From Phycisphaerales bacterium (GTDB lineage: Bacteria; Planctomycetota; Phycisphaerae; Phycisphaerales; SM1A02): a DNA stretch of 64,000 nt. The notes under the pieces were generated by a model. It saw nothing but the letters and a program-made list of their open reading frames with translations, made no database searches and was not told where the DNA came from. The first letter of the stretch is position 1. Each line of letters opens with the position of its first letter. Made by a program: the position numbers and the translations under genes. Location: contig JASMLR010000004.1 of assembly GCA_030748575.1 (NCBI GenBank), forward strand, positions 118,101 through 182,100, written 5' to 3'. Below, piece by piece: positions 62,082 to 64,000 of this stretch.

Positions 62082-63334
62082 TGAATCCGACCACATCCGG
62101 GCCGGACCGGACGTTCTCGTATCGGGCTCGCAGTACCGATGGCGAGGTCGTGACCGGGTCCATGCCTGGCACCACGCCGGCGGAGATCGCCGCGATGCTC
62201 CGGGCCGATGGGCTGGTGCCGACCGCCATTCGCTCGGCCGGCGCGGCGCTGCCTGACTTCGATGCAGAAGAGGTTCGGCGCGGGGAGGCCATTCGGCGCA
62301 TTCGCCGCGACGATGTGGCCGGCTTCTGCCAGCAACTCGGTGTGATGCTCGAGACAGGAGTGCCGTTGCCAGAGGCTCTGGAGGCCTGCAAGTCGCAGAG
62401 CAAGCGGAAGGAATTCTCACACCTGCTCACTGAGGTTCTCAATGACGTGTGCGGCGGTACGCCGCTTTCGCGGTCCATGGCAAGGTTTCCAAGGGTGTTC
62501 CCGGCGATCGTCGTGAGCCTGGTCCGCGCCTCCGAGGCATCGGGCACCATGGCATTGATGCTCGGACGGGTCGGGGACTATCTCCTGAAGGAAGAACGCA
62601 CGCGCCGCCAGGTTCGCGGCGCGGCGACGTATCCGGCCTTCATGCTGGGGTCGGCCGTGCTGATCACGGCGTTCATGCTGGTGGTGATCCTGCCGAAGTT
62701 CGCAGCCATCTACGAGCGAAAGGGCTCGGAGCTTCCCGGAGCGACGAAGGTGATGATGGGCATCGGGGATGCGCTGCGCCACGGGTGGCCAATCTGGCTT
62801 CCCATTGCCGCCGCGATGGTCGTTGGGTTGATGCTTTGGCGCCGCACGGCCGCGGGGCGAAGGCTCATTGACTGGTGCAAGTTGTCCCTGCCTGTGATCG
62901 GGCCGCTTACAGTCACGCTCTATCTCTCACGGGCGGGGCGGACGATGGGCACGCTTCTGGCCGGCGGCGTGGGGTTGATCGATGTCATTCGCATCTGCCG
63001 GGGCGTTACGAACAACCTGGTGTTTGATCGGATGTGGCAGGACATGGAAGACCGGGTGCGGGAGGGTCGGGAACTGACCGGCGCCGTGACGGACTGCCGC
63101 TGGATTCCTGCTGGCTTCGCGTCGATGATGGCGTCGGGCGAGCGAAGCGGCCGTCTGCCGGAGGTGATGGAACGCATCTCAGCGCGATGTGATGAGGAAC
63201 TCGAGACGGGCATCAAGAAGGCGACGTCGATGATCGAGCCGATGCTCATCATCTTCATGGGCGTCCTGGTTGGCGCCGTCGCCATGGCCCTCCTCCTGCC
63301 GATCTTCAAGATGAGCAGCGTCGTCGCCGGCTAA
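62081..63334 (+). CDS. gspF: GspF/PilC-type inner-membrane platform protein
   Basis: The 417-residue membrane protein has the GspF layout: an N-terminal FSYRARSTDGEVVTG strand block, two T2SSF repeats (FCQQLGVMLETGVPLPEALE and LSRAGRTMGTLLAGGVGLID), and hydrophobic helices near residues 190-215, 240-260 and at the C-terminus (IEPMLIIFMGVLVGAVAMALLLPIF). It forms the inner-membrane platform that works with GspE. The ATG overlaps the gspE stop codon (TGATG). It is the last gene before the repeat elements. Confidence 0.92.
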   Translation: MNPTTSGPDRTFSYRARSTDGEVVTGSMPGTTPAEIAAMLRADGLVPTAIRSAGAALPDFDAEEVRRGEAIRRIRRDDVAGFCQQLGVMLETGVPLPEALEACKSQSKRKEFSHLLTEVLNDVCGGTPLSRSMARFPRVFPAIVVSLVRASEASGTMALMLGRVGDYLLKEERTRRQVRGAATYPAFMLGSAVLITAFMLVVILPKFAAIYERKGSELPGATKVMMGIGDALRHGWPIWLPIAAAMVVGLMLWRRTAAGRRLIDWCKLSLPVIGPLTVTLYLSRAGRTMGTLLAGGVGLIDVIRICRGVTNNLVFDRMWQDMEDRVREGRELTGAVTDCRWIPAGFASMMASGERSGRLPEVMERISARCDEELETGIKKATSMIEPMLIIFMGVLVGAVAMALLLPIFKMSSVVAG

Positions 63335-63340
63335 CCCCCC

Positions 63341-63543
63341 GACCGCCGGTCACTTTATCTCCTGCCCCGACAAGCACTTACAAGACCGCCCCTGCGCTAA
63401 GTGTCTGTAAACACAGCAGATAAAGTGACCGGCGGTTGAAGAAGTGACCGCCGGTCACTTGAACTCCTTTCAGGACAACGGGTTACGAAACGGCGGGTTT
63501 CATAACGTGTTGTCTGACAAGCAGATAAAGTGACCGGCGGTCA
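63341..63543. repeat. Two tandem composite inverted-repeat elements with shared ends
   Basis: GACCGCCGGTCACTT occurs at 63341 and again at 63446, and its complement AAGTGACCGGCGGT occurs at 63423-63436 and 63528-63541. Element A spans 63341-63436 and element B spans 63442-63543. Both right ends share GCAGATAAAGTGACCGGCGG. Inside A, ACAAGCACTTA faces TAAGTGTCTGT. Inside B, ACAACGGGTTACGAAAC faces a near-complement, GTTTCATAACGTGTTGT. So both have the same outer arms but different inner stems. The layout suggests non-autonomous mobile or palindromic repeat elements, or a composite terminator. Confidence 0.75.
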
Positions 63544-64000
63544 GTGCCGCTGGGTGCTGGCGGAGGGTGGACCTGATCTCTGCCGCGGATGTCGCGGAGC
63601 GGACCTGCTCCTTGAGCCGCTTCACGCCGTGCATGCCCTTGGCGTAGCGACTGATGCCACTGCGGAGGCGGTGCAGGGCGGCCCGCTCATCCTGATGCTC
63701 CAGGATGAGGTCAAGATGCCGCTCGATGATCCGCAGCCACTCGGTTCGATCGGGCGGCGGCGGTGGATCGTCACCGGCAAGCCGGGCGTGAATCTCCCGA
63801 AAGATCCACGGCCGCCCCAACGCGCCCCGCGCGACCATGACCGCGTCGCAACCGGTTTCGGCCATCATCCTCGCCGCATCCTCGCCGCAGCGGACGTCGC
63901 CATTGCCGATGACGGGAATGGACGCGACCGCTTCCACAACCGCGCGAATGCCGTCCAGACGGACGCGCCCCTTGAAGAACTGCTCCGTCGTGCGCCCATG
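63500..64000 (-). CDS. dus: tRNA-dihydrouridine synthase, C-terminal part
   Basis: The minus-strand frame runs from the right edge to a stop at 63500, so the N-terminus lies outside the window; 166 residues are visible. It opens with HGRTTEQFFKG, followed by IPVIGNGDV and MVARGALGRPWIFREI, which are the FMN-binding core of the Dus family. Dus enzymes reduce uridines to dihydrouridine in tRNA. The last codons (GHFICLSDNTL) are formed by the repeat element at 63500-63543, so the native C-terminus may have been replaced by the element. Confidence 0.9.
   Translation of the reverse strand, partial: HGRTTEQFFKGRVRLDGIRAVVEAVASIPVIGNGDVRCGEDAARMMAETGCDAVMVARGALGRPWIFREIHARLAGDDPPPPPDRTEWLRIIERHLDLILEHQDERAALHRLRSGISRYAKGMHGVKRLKEQVRSATSAAEIRSTLRQHPAALTAGHFICLSDNTL

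Overview
The window is GC-rich, gene-dense bacterial DNA that looks like a member of the Planctomycetota, most likely a Phycisphaerae-like lineage. The evidence is a set of secreted proteins ending in two-loop dockerin-like Ca-binding domains (DVNGDG...DLLxxxxxWG), TAT-exported Gfo/Idh oxidoreductases, EF-hand proteins, an exosortase-linked exopolysaccharide locus and a type II secretion/type IV pilus-like operon. The lineage call is inference from gene content; there is no rRNA here and I recognised no tRNA or CRISPR array.

Layout. 1-3781: an ECF sigma/anti-sigma/membrane sensor operon (minus strand, running off the left edge), divergent from a secreted EF-hand protein. 4160-7691: two tandem secreted metzincin proteases. 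7692-10413: a coupled three-gene minus operon (RlmL-like methyltransferase, SGNH hydrolase, VTT membrane protein), divergent from arfB. 11065-14910: a giant FG-GAP/Ca-repeat surface protein. 14901-17859: pyrophosphatase, threonine aldolase and an MFS nucleoside-type transporter. 17861-22206: an exported sugar-oxidation operon (FGE-like protein, two Gfo/Idh/MocA proteins, a TIM-barrel isomerase), head-to-head with apbE. 23702-26600: a stress island of three Hsp20 proteins plus HdeD, with a near-consensus sigma-54 promoter in front of hsp20 genes 2 and 3. 26639-30352: a primary-type sigma factor, a ClC chloride channel carrying an inserted J-domain-like segment, and lipA.

30633-44988 is an exopolysaccharide/exosortase locus: Wza-like export protein, exosortase-EpsI fusion, a 1698-residue TPR protein, a Wzc-like protein without the Walker A lysine, a nucleotide-sugar epimerase, a WecA-like transferase, a low-molecular-weight phosphatase and a fructosamine-kinase homologue. 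44994-48652 (minus) is a serine-biosynthesis operon, DUF1015-serA-serC. 48913-63334 is a long plus-strand cluster: pseudopilins, PilM/N/O and PilP-like proteins, a secretin, a TPR lipoprotein, then a histidine kinase, response regulator, HD-GYP protein and STAS protein, and finally the GspE-type ATPase and GspF-type platform protein. No retraction ATPase is seen, so secretion is favoured over twitching. 63341-63543 holds two tandem composite inverted-repeat elements that overlap the 3' end of a partial dus gene at the right edge.

Common threads are calcium-binding exported proteins, envelope export machinery, and tight translational coupling: many neighbouring genes overlap by ATGA, GTGA or TTGA.
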